NCBI GenBank assembly: GCA_903910495.1
Contig: CAIVZW010000386.1
Location: forward strand, 1-11,032
Length of the DNA stretch: 11,032 bases
Reading direction: 5' to 3'
Source: an uncultured beta proteobacterium
Lineage (GTDB): Bacteria; Pseudomonadota; Gammaproteobacteria; Burkholderiales; Rhodocyclaceae
Positions 1-8,634 of this stretch are shown piece after piece. The stretch's first letter is position 1, and every line of letters starts with the position of its first letter. A model generated the notes under the pieces. It ran no database searches and had not been told where the DNA came from. It saw only the letters and a program-made list of their open reading frames with translations. The position numbers were made by a program, and so were the translations under genes.

Positions 1-2
1 AC

Positions 3-50
3 TCCGCACTTCCACCACGAGGAACGGCAATATTCCGGAGGGAATCGGGT
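3..50. repeat. 48-bp direct repeat, copy A
   Basis: This segment aligns without gaps to 1684-1731, with 7 mismatches in 48 positions by my count. The best conserved core is CTTCCACCACGAGGAACGGC. Here it directly abuts the truncated clpB fragment at 51. At the other copy it lies beyond the stop of the transposase relic, about 385 bp past the clpB stop. It may be the end of a mobile element, but I cannot assign it to a known family. Similarity ends near the window edge, so the true left limit is unknown. Confidence 0.7.
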
Positions 51-326
51 ACGCGGATCGTGTCGCCTGGGCCGAATCGTTCTTCCAGGATGGCCTTGGA
101 CAACGGATTTTCGAGTTGTGACTGAATGGCACGCTTCAGCGGGCGCGCTCCGAAAACCGGATCGAAGCCTGCTACCGCCACTTCGGGAAGCGCACTGTCG
201 TCGATCTCGAACTTCATTTCCAGTTGTGCCAGACGTTTTTCCAGATAGCCGAGTTGGATCCTCGCAATCGACTTGATGTGCCTTTCGTCGAGTGCATGGA
301 AGACGACGATTTCGTCAATGCGGTTG
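51..326 (-). pseudogene. truncated second copy of the clpB 3' end (residues 756-847)
   Basis: On the minus strand this encodes the equivalent of ClpB residues 756 to 847 of the intact gene in this window. It aligns gap-free to 2157-2432 with 24 mismatches in 276 bp (about 91% identity). The reading frame has no stop. About 18 of the differences are silent, and only five residues change (K769R, N771H in the FHALDE region, S802P, A807V... and G837E by my numbering, approximate to one or two residues). It lacks all upstream ClpB domains, both Walker motifs and the last 12 residues, so it cannot make a working disaggregase. It starts about 45 bp beyond the stop of the enolase-superfamily gene and ends exactly at the 48-bp repeat. 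The mostly silent divergence suggests it comes from another functional clpB allele, not from slow decay of a local duplicate. Confidence 0.85.
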
Positions 327-370
327 CGCCTGTCAATTGCTGGCGCAATGTATCGCTCAGGGCCACTGGG

Positions 371-1546
371 CTAAAAGCAGGGAGAGGTATAGAGGCAGCG
401 GCCCGACACATGGATCTCCAGGGGTACCTGGTACTGGCGCACGACCTGCGGGTTGATTTCAATGCCCAGACCCGGGGCGTCCGGTATCTGCACCTGGCCG
501 GACGCATCGGGCCTGAGGTGGTTACGCGTCAGATCAACCGCCAGCGCCTTGGGCGCTGCCGGGTACTCGCAGATGGTGTGCTCTGCCAGGCCGGCGTAAG
601 GCTGTAGCGAGGCACTCAGGGCCAGGTGCGAGGTAAACGTATGGTTGACATAGGTCACCCCATGGGCCGCTGCATAGTCAGCGACCTGCCGGGCAGGACC
701 GATGCCACCAATGCGCCCGCAGTCGATCTGAACGAATCCGATGCCCCCATAGTCAATCAGGTGGCGCGCCATTGAAACATTGTGTGCACCCTCGCCGCCG
801 GCCAGACGAAGGCCTTGGCATTGTTTGGCCAGAGAGCCATAGGCATGCAGCGCACTGGCATGGAACGGCTCTTCCAACCACCGTGTGCCGGCCGCCTCCA
901 GTGCGGGTAGGCGTGCGGCGGCGGCCTCCACATCCTCGTTAAAAATCTGACCCACATCAACCAGCAATATTGCGTCAGCGCCAAGCGCTTCGCGCGCTGC
1001 ATGAAAGTGCTCCGCATCTTGTGCCACGGTGCCGCGACCAATCGGACCCCAACCAAACTTGGCAGCCCTGAAGCCACGCTGCATGACTTCGCGCCCGCGG
1101 GCCAGTGTCTCCTGGGGTGTGTCCCCAAAGAGTAGCGAGGCATAGGGTGTTTTACCGCAGGACGTGCGATAGCCCAGCAAACGCCAGACCGGCTCCCCAC
1201 GTGCCCGTCCCAGAAGGTCCCAAAGCGCCATCTCGATGCCCGACCAGGTGTGCGCCGCCTGCAGCAGGTCCATGCTGTTGTAGGCCACATCTGCCGCGAT
1301 GGCAGCAATGTCCTGTGGGCTGTTGATGTTGCGGCCCAACACCGAGGCGCTCACTGGTTGGCAGGCGCCGTGTGACATGGGGCAGACAAAGGCTGCGATC
1401 GACGGCAGGGGTGCCGCCTCGCATTCGCCATAACCCACCAGTCCACCGGCGGCCACCCGCACCAGCAGAGCGTCCTGGCTGCCATCGGCCTCAGTGGTGA
1501 CCTCGGGCATGGCCAAGTAGAAAAAGTCAACAGCATCGATCTTCAT
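371..1546 (-). CDS. mandelate racemase/muconate lactonizing enzyme (enolase superfamily) protein, probable sugar-acid dehydratase
   Basis: This 391-residue protein has the length and layout of the MR/MLE branch of the enolase superfamily. These enzymes abstract the proton alpha to a carboxylate, using Mg2+. An N-terminal capping domain (about 1-125, with GYGECEAAPLPSIAAF) precedes a TIM barrel. Expected catalytic positions are visible: K163 in AAKFGWG (second-strand lysine), metal ligands D197 (LLVDVGQ), E225 (WLEEPF) and E252 (AGGEGAH), and an Asp-His dyad from D275 (QIDCGR) and H302 or H307 (NHTFTSHL). A dyad of this kind points to the mandelate racemase-type subgroup, which includes many acid-sugar dehydratases. 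The substrate is not readable. I start at the ATG at 1546 because GGAGG lies 7 bases upstream. The frame stays open to 1711, but that extension runs through the promoter and does not look like family sequence. The gene is flanked by clpB-plus-repeat segments on both sides, suggesting it was acquired. Confidence 0.85.
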   Translation of the reverse strand: MKIDAVDFFYLAMPEVTTEADGSQDALLVRVAAGGLVGYGECEAAPLPSIAAFVCPMSHGACQPVSASVLGRNINSPQDIAAIAADVAYNSMDLLQAAHTWSGIEMALWDLLGRARGEPVWRLLGYRTSCGKTPYASLLFGDTPQETLARGREVMQRGFRAAKFGWGPIGRGTVAQDAEHFHAAREALGADAILLVDVGQIFNEDVEAAAARLPALEAAGTRWLEEPFHASALHAYGSLAKQCQGLRLAGGEGAHNVSMARHLIDYGGIGFVQIDCGRIGGIGPARQVADYAAAHGVTYVNHTFTSHLALSASLQPYAGLAEHTICEYPAAPKALAVDLTRNHLRPDASGQVQIPDAPGLGIEINPQVVRQYQVPLEIHVSGRCLYTSPCF

Positions 1547-1601
1547 GGCGCAGCCTCCAGACTCAGCAACGAAGGATAGGAATTTCAAGCGTACAAGCCA
1601 A

Positions 1602-1630
1602 AGTATCCTTGTCTTCCGAGCCACGGTCAA
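1602..1630 (-). promoter_or_regulatory. sigma70-like promoter of the enolase-superfamily gene
   Basis: On the minus strand, TTGACC (1625-1630) is followed after exactly 17 bases by GATACT (1602-1607). The first matches the -35 consensus at 5 of 6 positions and the second matches the -10 at 4 of 6. A transcript would start near 1595, leaving a leader of about 50 bases before the ATG at 1546. Just upstream, the octamer AGAACCCC occurs twice on the plus strand, 12 bp apart (1649-1656 and 1661-1668). This could be a pair of regulator half-sites, but that is speculative. Confidence 0.55.
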
Positions 1631-1683
1631 TGCTGAAATGCTGCCTTGAGAACCCCGGAAAGAACCCCTGAAAATATCTGTAT

Positions 1684-1731
1684 TCCGCTCTTCCACCACG
1701 AGGAACGGCAAGATCTTGGCGAGAATCGGGT
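1684..1731. repeat. 48-bp direct repeat, copy B
   Basis: This is the second copy of the sequence at 3-50, in the same orientation, with about 85% identity and no gaps. It lies about 50 bp beyond the stop of the transposase relic, in the direction of that relic's transcription. That is where a terminal or origin sequence of an IS91-type element could be expected. No open frame across it looks like a known protein. Confidence 0.7.
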
Positions 1732-1783
1732 GCTTGTTGAGTTAAGCGCGCAAGCGCACCCACGGCGAGGGGAAGGCTGCTCG

Positions 1784-2056
1784 TTACCAGGCGATACGCT
1801 GATCGAATTCGGCCTCGGATACAGGCTGCGCCAACAGATCCCATTGTGGATCGTAGCGAGCCTGTTCCGCAGCCGTTGCCGCCTCCCACAGCGGTGGCCC
1901 GCGCGCCGGGGCGATGCTCGGCGGCCGGGTCGATTCGCCGATGTGATCCACAATTTCCCGCACGACACTTGCCTTGTCACGAGCTGCCGGGCTTGGCACG
2001 TTTGACGGCGGCATCCATGGGGCGAACCCATCCTGGCCGATGAACCAGAATGACAT
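1784..2056 (-). pseudogene. relic of the C-terminus of a probable IS91-type (Y2) transposase
   Basis: This 90-codon open frame ends in a stretch containing VVREIVDHIGE, then APARGPPLWE, and closes with EFDQRIAW. From memory, this matches the tail of IS91-like rolling-circle transposases: a helix ending in HIGE, a Pro-rich RGPPLW segment, and an acidic DQR(I/V)xW end. The catalytic tyrosines, the HUH motif and the zinc-binding N-terminus are all absent. The frame begins only 60 bp after the clpB stop, so nothing longer fits. I therefore treat it as a 3' remnant. An ATG at 2056 has a weak GGAAG upstream, so expression as a small protein cannot be excluded. The gene assignment is inference; the open frame itself is seen directly. 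Confidence 0.4.
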
Positions 2057-2116
2057 GCCGCACTTCCGTAAAGCAGATCGACAGCGCTTGCGCGACGCCA
2101 GCTTATCCCACCCGAC

Positions 2117-4696
<2,580 letters not shown>

Positions 4697-4732
4697 GGCG
4701 CCCTCCTTCAATAAGTGTATTCACTGTCACGT

Positions 4733-4760
4733 AGGTGGGGAGCAACGATCAGTTTTCAAG
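4733..4760 (-). promoter_or_regulatory. heat-shock (sigma32) promoter of clpB
   Basis: On the minus strand CTTGAAA (4754-4760) is a perfect -35 for the heat-shock sigma factor. It is followed after 13 bases by CCCCACCT (4733-4740), which differs from the -10 consensus CCCCATnT at one defined position. Transcription would start near 4726, about 30 bases before the ATG at 4696 and just ahead of the AAGGAGG ribosome binding site. This agrees with the known RpoH control of clpB in proteobacteria. Confidence 0.85.
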
Positions 4761-4888
4761 TACGTCAGCCTGTTTCAGTGACTGGCCGTGGCATCCGCAT
4801 TAGGTGTCGGGTGCAGCACGCTTGCAGAAAGTGTTTGAACTTTGTTCGGTGGCCGGGAGTCGTAATACCGAGCAGTACAATTTGCTGT

Positions 4889-4916
4889 CTTGAAATAGAC
4901 GAAAGCGGACGCATCT
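4889..4916 (+). promoter_or_regulatory. possible second sigma32-type promoter, upstream of the DUF3567 gene
   Basis: On the plus strand a perfect CTTGAAA (4889-4895) is followed after 13 bases by ACGCATCT (4909-4916). That matches the heat-shock -10 CCCCATnT at five of its seven defined positions. Spacing is the same as in the divergent clpB promoter. A transcript would start near 4923 and carry the hairpin at 4940-4961 in its leader. The -10 is weak, so this is tentative. I saw no clear sigma70 promoter elsewhere in 4761-4980. Confidence 0.35.
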
Positions 4917-4939
4917 TCTTCCTCAACCAGAGTTGGTTC

Positions 4940-4961
4940 GTTTTGCAGGGATCTGCAAAAC
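4940..4961. promoter_or_regulatory. perfect 9-bp inverted repeat before the DUF3567 ribosome binding site
   Basis: GTTTTGCAG (4940-4948) and CTGCAAAAC (4953-4961) are exact complements around the loop GGAT. The palindrome ends about eight bases before the AAAGGA ribosome binding site of the gene at 4981. No T-run follows, so it is not a typical terminator. It could be a repressor operator or an mRNA hairpin affecting translation. Confidence 0.55.
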
Positions 4962-4980
4962 AGCACAGAAAGGAATCGTC

Positions 4981-5214
4981 ATGAACATTGTCTATAACAG
5001 CGAAAACTACGCCATTGTGGCCTACCCGGTGCAGCAGGGTTTCGAACTGGTCGATAAGTTGGGCAGCCGCAGTCTATTTGTGCAAGGTTCGGTAGCGCTT
5101 GGTTTGCGTGAGGCGATCGACAGCATTCCTTACGCCGATCGTGACCAGGAGTCGATTGACTCCCTGCTCGACGAGTACTGCATCGGTGCGGCACGGCCGA
5201 TTGCCTACCACTGA
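4981..5214 (+). CDS. DUF3567 family small protein
   Basis: This 77-residue protein begins MNIVYNSENY and continues with FELVDK. I recognise these features as the DUF3567 family, which is largely restricted to Betaproteobacteria and has no established function. It is probably a cytoplasmic protein: it shows no signal peptide, membrane segment, cysteine pair or nucleotide-binding motif. The C-terminal half is acidic (DRDQESIDSLLDEY). The ATG at 4981 has AAAGGA about seven bases upstream and matches the family's start. It is transcribed divergently from clpB across a 285-bp gap, with a hairpin just before its ribosome binding site. The DUF3460 gene follows in the same direction after 70 bp but appears to have its own promoter. 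Family membership is from recall of the N-terminal pattern. Confidence 0.8.
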   Translation: MNIVYNSENYAIVAYPVQQGFELVDKLGSRSLFVQGSVALGLREAIDSIPYADRDQESIDSLLDEYCIGAARPIAYH

Positions 5215-5231
5215 TCGAGCCGGCGTATAAT
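5201..5231 (+). promoter_or_regulatory. probable sigma70 promoter of the DUF3460 gene
   Basis: A perfect TATAAT lies at 5226-5231, just after the stop of the DUF3567 gene, with TTGCCT at 5201-5206 as the best -35. The spacer of 19 bases is longer than ideal, so the -35 assignment is uncertain. The -35 overlaps the last codons of the upstream gene. The leader to the ATG at 5285 would be about 45 bases. Confidence 0.5.
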
Positions 5232-5284
5232 CCTTAGCCTGTGGCTTTCACCTTTGTTGGGCACCTATTCCGGGAGAGAATCGA

Positions 5285-5482
5285 ATGGCGTTGTACGAAT
5301 CGGAACACACGATATTCATGCGTGAAATGATGGCCAAACACCCGGAATGGGCTGAGGATCAGCTCACAGGCCGTGCCCTGCTGTGGGACAGGAAGGTCGA
5401 CCTGTCGGAACAGAAGGCCCTGCACGAATCACGCGTGATGAATAAATCGTATCCCTACGATGTGAATTTCGAACCGCAGTGA
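5285..5482 (+). CDS. DUF3460 family small protein
   Basis: This 65-residue protein starts MALYESEHTIFMREM and carries the central GRALLWDRKVDL segment and the late SYPYD. I recognise these as the DUF3460 family of Betaproteobacteria, whose function is unknown. It is charged and soluble-looking, with no signal peptide or membrane helix. The ATG at 5285 follows GGGAGAG at a normal distance. As I recall, this family often precedes the chromosome-segregation gene scpA in related genomes. Here no scpA follows; instead the oppositely oriented flavoprotein gene ends only 18 bp beyond its stop. That tight convergent junction suggests foreign DNA was placed directly behind it, but this is inference. 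Confidence 0.8.
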   Translation: MALYESEHTIFMREMMAKHPEWAEDQLTGRALLWDRKVDLSEQKALHESRVMNKSYPYDVNFEPQ

Positions 5483-5500
5483 GTTCTTCCCCGGCTTGCC

Positions 5501-7576
5501 CTAGCGGTATATTTCCCCGGTAAGGTAAGCCCCCCAGTTCTTCTCGAAATAAATCTTTCCCGTATCCTCGATCGGTCTCAGGGGCCGTTCCGATATCTGC
5601 ATTCCGCCTGCAGGCGTGTAGCGCAGAAGGATCTTTTCCTGCCGATGCGTTTCCTTTTCGGCCAGGAAACGATAGTCGTCCAGTGAGCCCAGGCGCGAGT
5701 CCGGGGCGCGTGTTCCCTCTTTTGCGCACAGCATGCGCGCACCGCGACTGCCACCGCCCTGGCGGATGTAATGATCGAGCGCGCATAACACCGCTTCGGA
5801 CAAGAGTGCGGTTTGAACGCGCAGCACACCCTCGGAGAGATGCCTTGGCTCGGCGATGTTGACGCCTTCGTCGGCGATCCGTCGATTCAATTGGCGTGCC
5901 GCCGTCAGCGCGGGCGCGACATCATCAACATGGCAAATGAAACCGGCACAATCACTCATGCGCGCCTGAACTTCACCCGCCAGCGCCTCCAGCGCAATTC
6001 CTCCGTCGTTGCCGACATTGCGCTCCAGCCACGTGAGCGAATGCAGCAGCGCGCTGTCGAATGTATCAGGTGTTTCCGGCAAGGCCGGCAGGCGCTTGAG
6101 CTGTTCATGAATATGCGCTGCACAGCGCTGACCGAAGACCTGTCCGGCGTTCAGCGCCGCGCCACCGGGTCGTGTCACGCCGTGCGTGCCGGCGATTTCG
6201 CCTACGGCGTAACAGCCCGCCAGGCTGCTGCGGGCGTGGATGTCGACTTCGATTCCGCCATTCATGTGCTGATGGTTAACATTGAACGGCAGCGGATCGC
6301 GCGTAATGTCGCGCCGGTACTGCTTGTACAGCTCGATGGCCAGCGGATTCATGCGCTGCAGGCGTTCGATCGGCGTGTCCAGCAGCGCGTTGTTGTTCTC
6401 AAGATAGGCCCGGACGTCGCTATCGAGCCGCTCCAGGCTGAACGGAAGATCACCGGGTACGGCTTGCGGATTGCGCTTGAAATCCAGCCACACCGTCCGG
6501 CCTTTGCGCGTTTCGCTGAAAATCGCCAGATCGACCAGGCTGGACCCGTAGTCAAGGGTGCGTGAAGCGTGAAACGGCCACTGATAGCCCTTGCGGAAGA
6601 CATTGGAGACCAGTTCCTGCGTCGTCCGGTAATAGTCGGCGAGAAAGTTATACTCCTGTCCGGCTTCGTCGGTCGAATAGACATAGGGCATCACCTGCAC
6701 GTAGGTGCCCGACAGATTCCAGGGGAATTCCGTGCGCCGCGTGCCGATGCCAAACTGGTGTTCGGTCAGGTTGGTCAATTGCAGTCCGGCTTCAAGCGCC
6801 AGTCCGAGCGAGCCAAAACAGTTCTTCGGGTAGACGCTGTCCCGGTACAACTCGCCAGGCCCGCCGCTGGCCAGAATCACATGCGGACTCAGCACCAGGC
6901 TTAAGCCGTAGGGGTTATCGTGGTTGGTCCGGTTCAGCATCAGCAGGCCGGCGGCCTTTTCTTCGTCGCCCGAACCGGTTTTGAGCAAGGACATGGCCGT
7001 GGAGTGATCGAGAAAAGGGATACCCAGGCGAATGGCTTCTTCAACGAGGACTTTGACCATCAGCCGCGAGGTGCGTGGCCCGCAACTCGTCGCTCTGCCG
7101 AATTCGTCGTGGTCGGTCTGGTAGCGCAACACGGCACCGTAGCGGTCCTGGGGCAGGGGCAAGCCGAGAAACTTCAGTCCCGAGAAGGCATCGATGGAAC
7201 CCACGGCCTCAACATAGGCTACGTCGGCATCCATCGCGCCGCCGGCGCCCAGTGCCTGTGCCATTTTGGTGAAATCGTCACCGCGGTGTTTGGTACAGGC
7301 GGTATGCAGCGTCTGCTTGTCGGATCCGGAGAACGCCGAGGTGCCCCAGAACAACTTGCGTGTGACCACCAGCACATCAACACCGCGGCGCTTGAGTTCA
7401 ACCGCAGCGCGCAGCCCTGCGGCACCGCTGCCCAGGACAACGGCCGGGTAACGATAGACGGGCAGCTTCACCCCGTTGAAGTCATGCGTTCCGCTCGCCA
7501 CCGGTGAAATGACATCGCGCGGCAGCCGAACGTCAGTGAGTTCGTCAAGGATGTGTTGCGGAATTTCAATGCTCAT
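5501..7576 (-). CDS. FAD-dependent oxidoreductase, SdhA/FrdA-like flavoprotein
   Basis: This 691-residue flavoprotein belongs to the fumarate reductase/succinate dehydrogenase flavoprotein superfamily. An N-terminal dinucleotide fold (VVLGSGAAG, 47-54, then VVTRK) binds FAD. SAFSGSDKQ (80-88) occupies the loop where SdhA/FrdA carry the histidine that links FAD covalently. I see no histidine there, so the FAD is probably non-covalent. In the capping and active-site region, HQHMNGGIEVD (435-445) parallels HxxMGGI of fumarate reductases, and GTHGVTRPGGAALNAGQ (463-479) parallels the GxHGANRLGGNSL segment. R469 is a candidate catalytic arginine. The C-terminal helical domain follows (about 500-691). 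No iron-sulphur subunit or membrane anchor adjoins it. It is therefore likely a soluble oxidoreductase for a catabolic intermediate, not respiratory complex II. The ATG at 7576 has GGAG six bases upstream. The specific reaction is unknown. Confidence 0.85.
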   Translation of the reverse strand: MSIEIPQHILDELTDVRLPRDVISPVASGTHDFNGVKLPVYRYPAVVLGSGAAGLRAAVELKRRGVDVLVVTRKLFWGTSAFSGSDKQTLHTACTKHRGDDFTKMAQALGAGGAMDADVAYVEAVGSIDAFSGLKFLGLPLPQDRYGAVLRYQTDHDEFGRATSCGPRTSRLMVKVLVEEAIRLGIPFLDHSTAMSLLKTGSGDEEKAAGLLMLNRTNHDNPYGLSLVLSPHVILASGGPGELYRDSVYPKNCFGSLGLALEAGLQLTNLTEHQFGIGTRRTEFPWNLSGTYVQVMPYVYSTDEAGQEYNFLADYYRTTQELVSNVFRKGYQWPFHASRTLDYGSSLVDLAIFSETRKGRTVWLDFKRNPQAVPGDLPFSLERLDSDVRAYLENNNALLDTPIERLQRMNPLAIELYKQYRRDITRDPLPFNVNHQHMNGGIEVDIHARSSLAGCYAVGEIAGTHGVTRPGGAALNAGQVFGQRCAAHIHEQLKRLPALPETPDTFDSALLHSLTWLERNVGNDGGIALEALAGEVQARMSDCAGFICHVDDVAPALTAARQLNRRIADEGVNIAEPRHLSEGVLRVQTALLSEAVLCALDHYIRQGGGSRGARMLCAKEGTRAPDSRLGSLDDYRFLAEKETHRQEKILLRYTPAGGMQISERPLRPIEDTGKIYFEKNWGAYLTGEIYR

Positions 7577-7615
7577 GATCGCTCCATTCGTGCTAACAAA
7601 CTAAGTTGGACAGGT

Positions 7616-7660
7616 AAAAACCCGCTCATGGTTCGACAGGCTCACCACGAACGGGTTTTT
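7616..7660. repeat. REP-like palindrome, copy 1
   Basis: AAAAACCCG (7616-7624) pairs perfectly with CGGGTTTTT (7652-7660). The interior carries GTTCGACAGGCTCACCACGA, a sequence type dispersed in many proteobacterial genomes, with an alternative inner stem GTTCG/CGAAC. On the minus strand it is a long hairpin whose 3' arm ends in five T residues, so it could also weakly terminate transcription coming from the SDR gene. Confidence 0.65.
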
Positions 7661-7685
7661 GAACTATCAACCGGAGGGTGAAATA

Positions 7686-7732
7686 ACCGTTCGCCCTGAG
7701 CAGCCCGCACAGCGGGCGTGTCGAAGGGTTCG
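7686..7732. repeat. REP-like palindrome, copy 2, inverted relative to copy 1
   Basis: Read on the minus strand this is CTTCGACA ... GCTCAGGGCGAACGG, the same repeat type as copy 1 but in opposite orientation. A strong GC hairpin is embedded between the two parts: GCCCGC (7703-7708) and GCGGGC (7712-7717) around an ACA loop. Inverted pairs like this are typical of REP doublets. No RAYT transposase is visible in the window. Confidence 0.6.
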
Positions 7733-7805
7733 TAATCTTACTACTGCGATCTTTAGGTTCATGAAAGCAGGTATTCAGAACAAGCCGCTGGCTGTCGCCA
7801 CGATC

Positions 7806-8582
7806 TCAAAGCCGCCGGATGTGGAATCCGCCATCGACATTGATCACTTCGCCGGTCGAGAAATTGAGCATGCCGGAACAAACGACGGAAACGGCATTGG
7901 CCACATCTTCCGGCTGTCCCCAGCGCTTGATCGGGGTCAGGCCGCTGCTGATCAATGCGTCATATTTTTCCTTGACCACCGAGGTCATGTCGGTATTGAT
8001 CACGCCGGGCCGGATTTCGTAGACGTTGATTCCTTCATCGGCCAGGCGATCGGCAAACAGCAGCGTGACCATGCTGATGGCGGCTTTCGAGATGCAGTAT
8101 TCGGCGCGCATGGTGGAGGAGGTGTAGGCGGAAATCGACGAGATATTGACAATCTTCGGGGTGATTCCGGGAATCTCGGCAACTTCCCTGCGCATGATGT
8201 TCGCTACCGCCTGCGAGAGAAAGAAGGTCGACTTGAGGTTGATGCCGAGAACCCGGTCCATGCTCTCTTCGGTCGTTTCGAGAATATCCATTCTGACCTT
8301 TGGCGCGACACCCGCGTTATTGACCAGAACGTCGATTCTTCCGAATTGCTCCATGGCGCAGTTCACGATGCTTTGTCTGCCGGCATCGGTTGATACGTCG
8401 GCCTGTACGTAGGCAAAGCGGGTACCCGATTGCTGAATTTTCTGCAGATTGGCCGACACTTTTTCCAGCGCAGACGTGCCGACGGCAACAATCGCATAGC
8501 CTTCGCCGGCGAGCTTTGCGGCAATGGCGTTGCCGATGCCGCGCGAGGCCCCGGTTACGATGGCTACCCTGTTTTCAGTCAT
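7806..8582 (-). CDS. short-chain dehydrogenase/reductase (SDR), annotated in relatives as 3-ketoacyl-ACP-reductase-like
   Basis: This 258-residue classical SDR interconverts an alcohol and a ketone using NAD(P)(H). The cofactor motif TGASRGIG (10-17) and NNAG (88-91) are present. So is the full catalytic tetrad: N115 (INLKS), S149 (NISSIS), Y162 and K166 (EYCISKAA). The C-terminal VINVDGGF is standard for the FabG-like subgroup. D62 in ADVS contacts the adenine side in this family. The ATG at 8582 follows AAAGGG at a suitable distance and matches the family start; the longer frame to 8642 has no family sequence. It lies 52 bp after the TIM-barrel gene, so co-transcription is likely. A role in fatty-acid synthesis is unlikely in this setting; oxidation or reduction of a sugar-derived hydroxyl is more probable. 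The substrate is unknown. Confidence 0.9.
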   Translation of the reverse strand: MTENRVAIVTGASRGIGNAIAAKLAGEGYAIVAVGTSALEKVSANLQKIQQSGTRFAYVQADVSTDAGRQSIVNCAMEQFGRIDVLVNNAGVAPKVRMDILETTEESMDRVLGINLKSTFFLSQAVANIMRREVAEIPGITPKIVNISSISAYTSSTMRAEYCISKAAISMVTLLFADRLADEGINVYEIRPGVINTDMTSVVKEKYDALISSGLTPIKRWGQPEDVANAVSVVCSGMLNFSTGEVINVDGGFHIRRL

Positions 8583-8634
8583 GAATTTTTCCCTTTCGTT
8601 GGACTGTTGCGGACAATGTGCCTCACCGGGCGCT

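Larger units (their letters stand above)
1547..2116. other. accessory junction between clpB and the enolase-superfamily gene
   Basis: This 570-bp stretch holds no intact gene that I can support. It contains the promoter of the downstream enolase-superfamily gene, the copy-B repeat and the transposase relic. From 2057 to 2116, just past the clpB stop, I see neither a convincing terminator hairpin nor a gene. A 119-codon plus-strand frame at 1646-2005 runs antisense through these elements and shows no family signature. Confidence 0.5.
7577..7805. other. repeat-filled gap between the flavoprotein and SDR genes
   Basis: These 229 bp hold two REP-like palindromes (7616-7660 and 7686-7732) and no gene. 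The gap separates genes that are otherwise oriented as one transcription unit, and may act as a partial terminator or an mRNA-stabilising spacer. No convincing promoter for the flavoprotein gene was found. A 244-codon plus-strand frame starting at 7659 is antisense to the SDR gene and is not considered real. Confidence 0.5.

Noticed and set aside
1547..1711. N-terminal extension of the enolase-superfamily protein up to the ATG at 1711
   Set aside because: The added 55 residues run through a TTGACC-17-GATACT promoter and the 48-bp repeat. The ATG at 1546 has a strong GGAGG and begins at the normal domain boundary.
2058..2067. CCGCACTTCC shared with position 4-13 in the copy-A repeat
   Set aside because: Only ten bases match and similarity does not extend to either side, so chance is adequate as an explanation.
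4697..4711. TTG start extending ClpB by five residues
   Set aside because: The extension is formed by the ribosome binding site AAGGAGG itself, and the family starts at MRLDKLT.
5813..7507. Several long plus-strand open frames opposite the flavoprotein
   Set aside because: All are antisense to a gene with clear FAD-binding and active-site motifs, lack good ribosome binding sites, and do not resemble known proteins.
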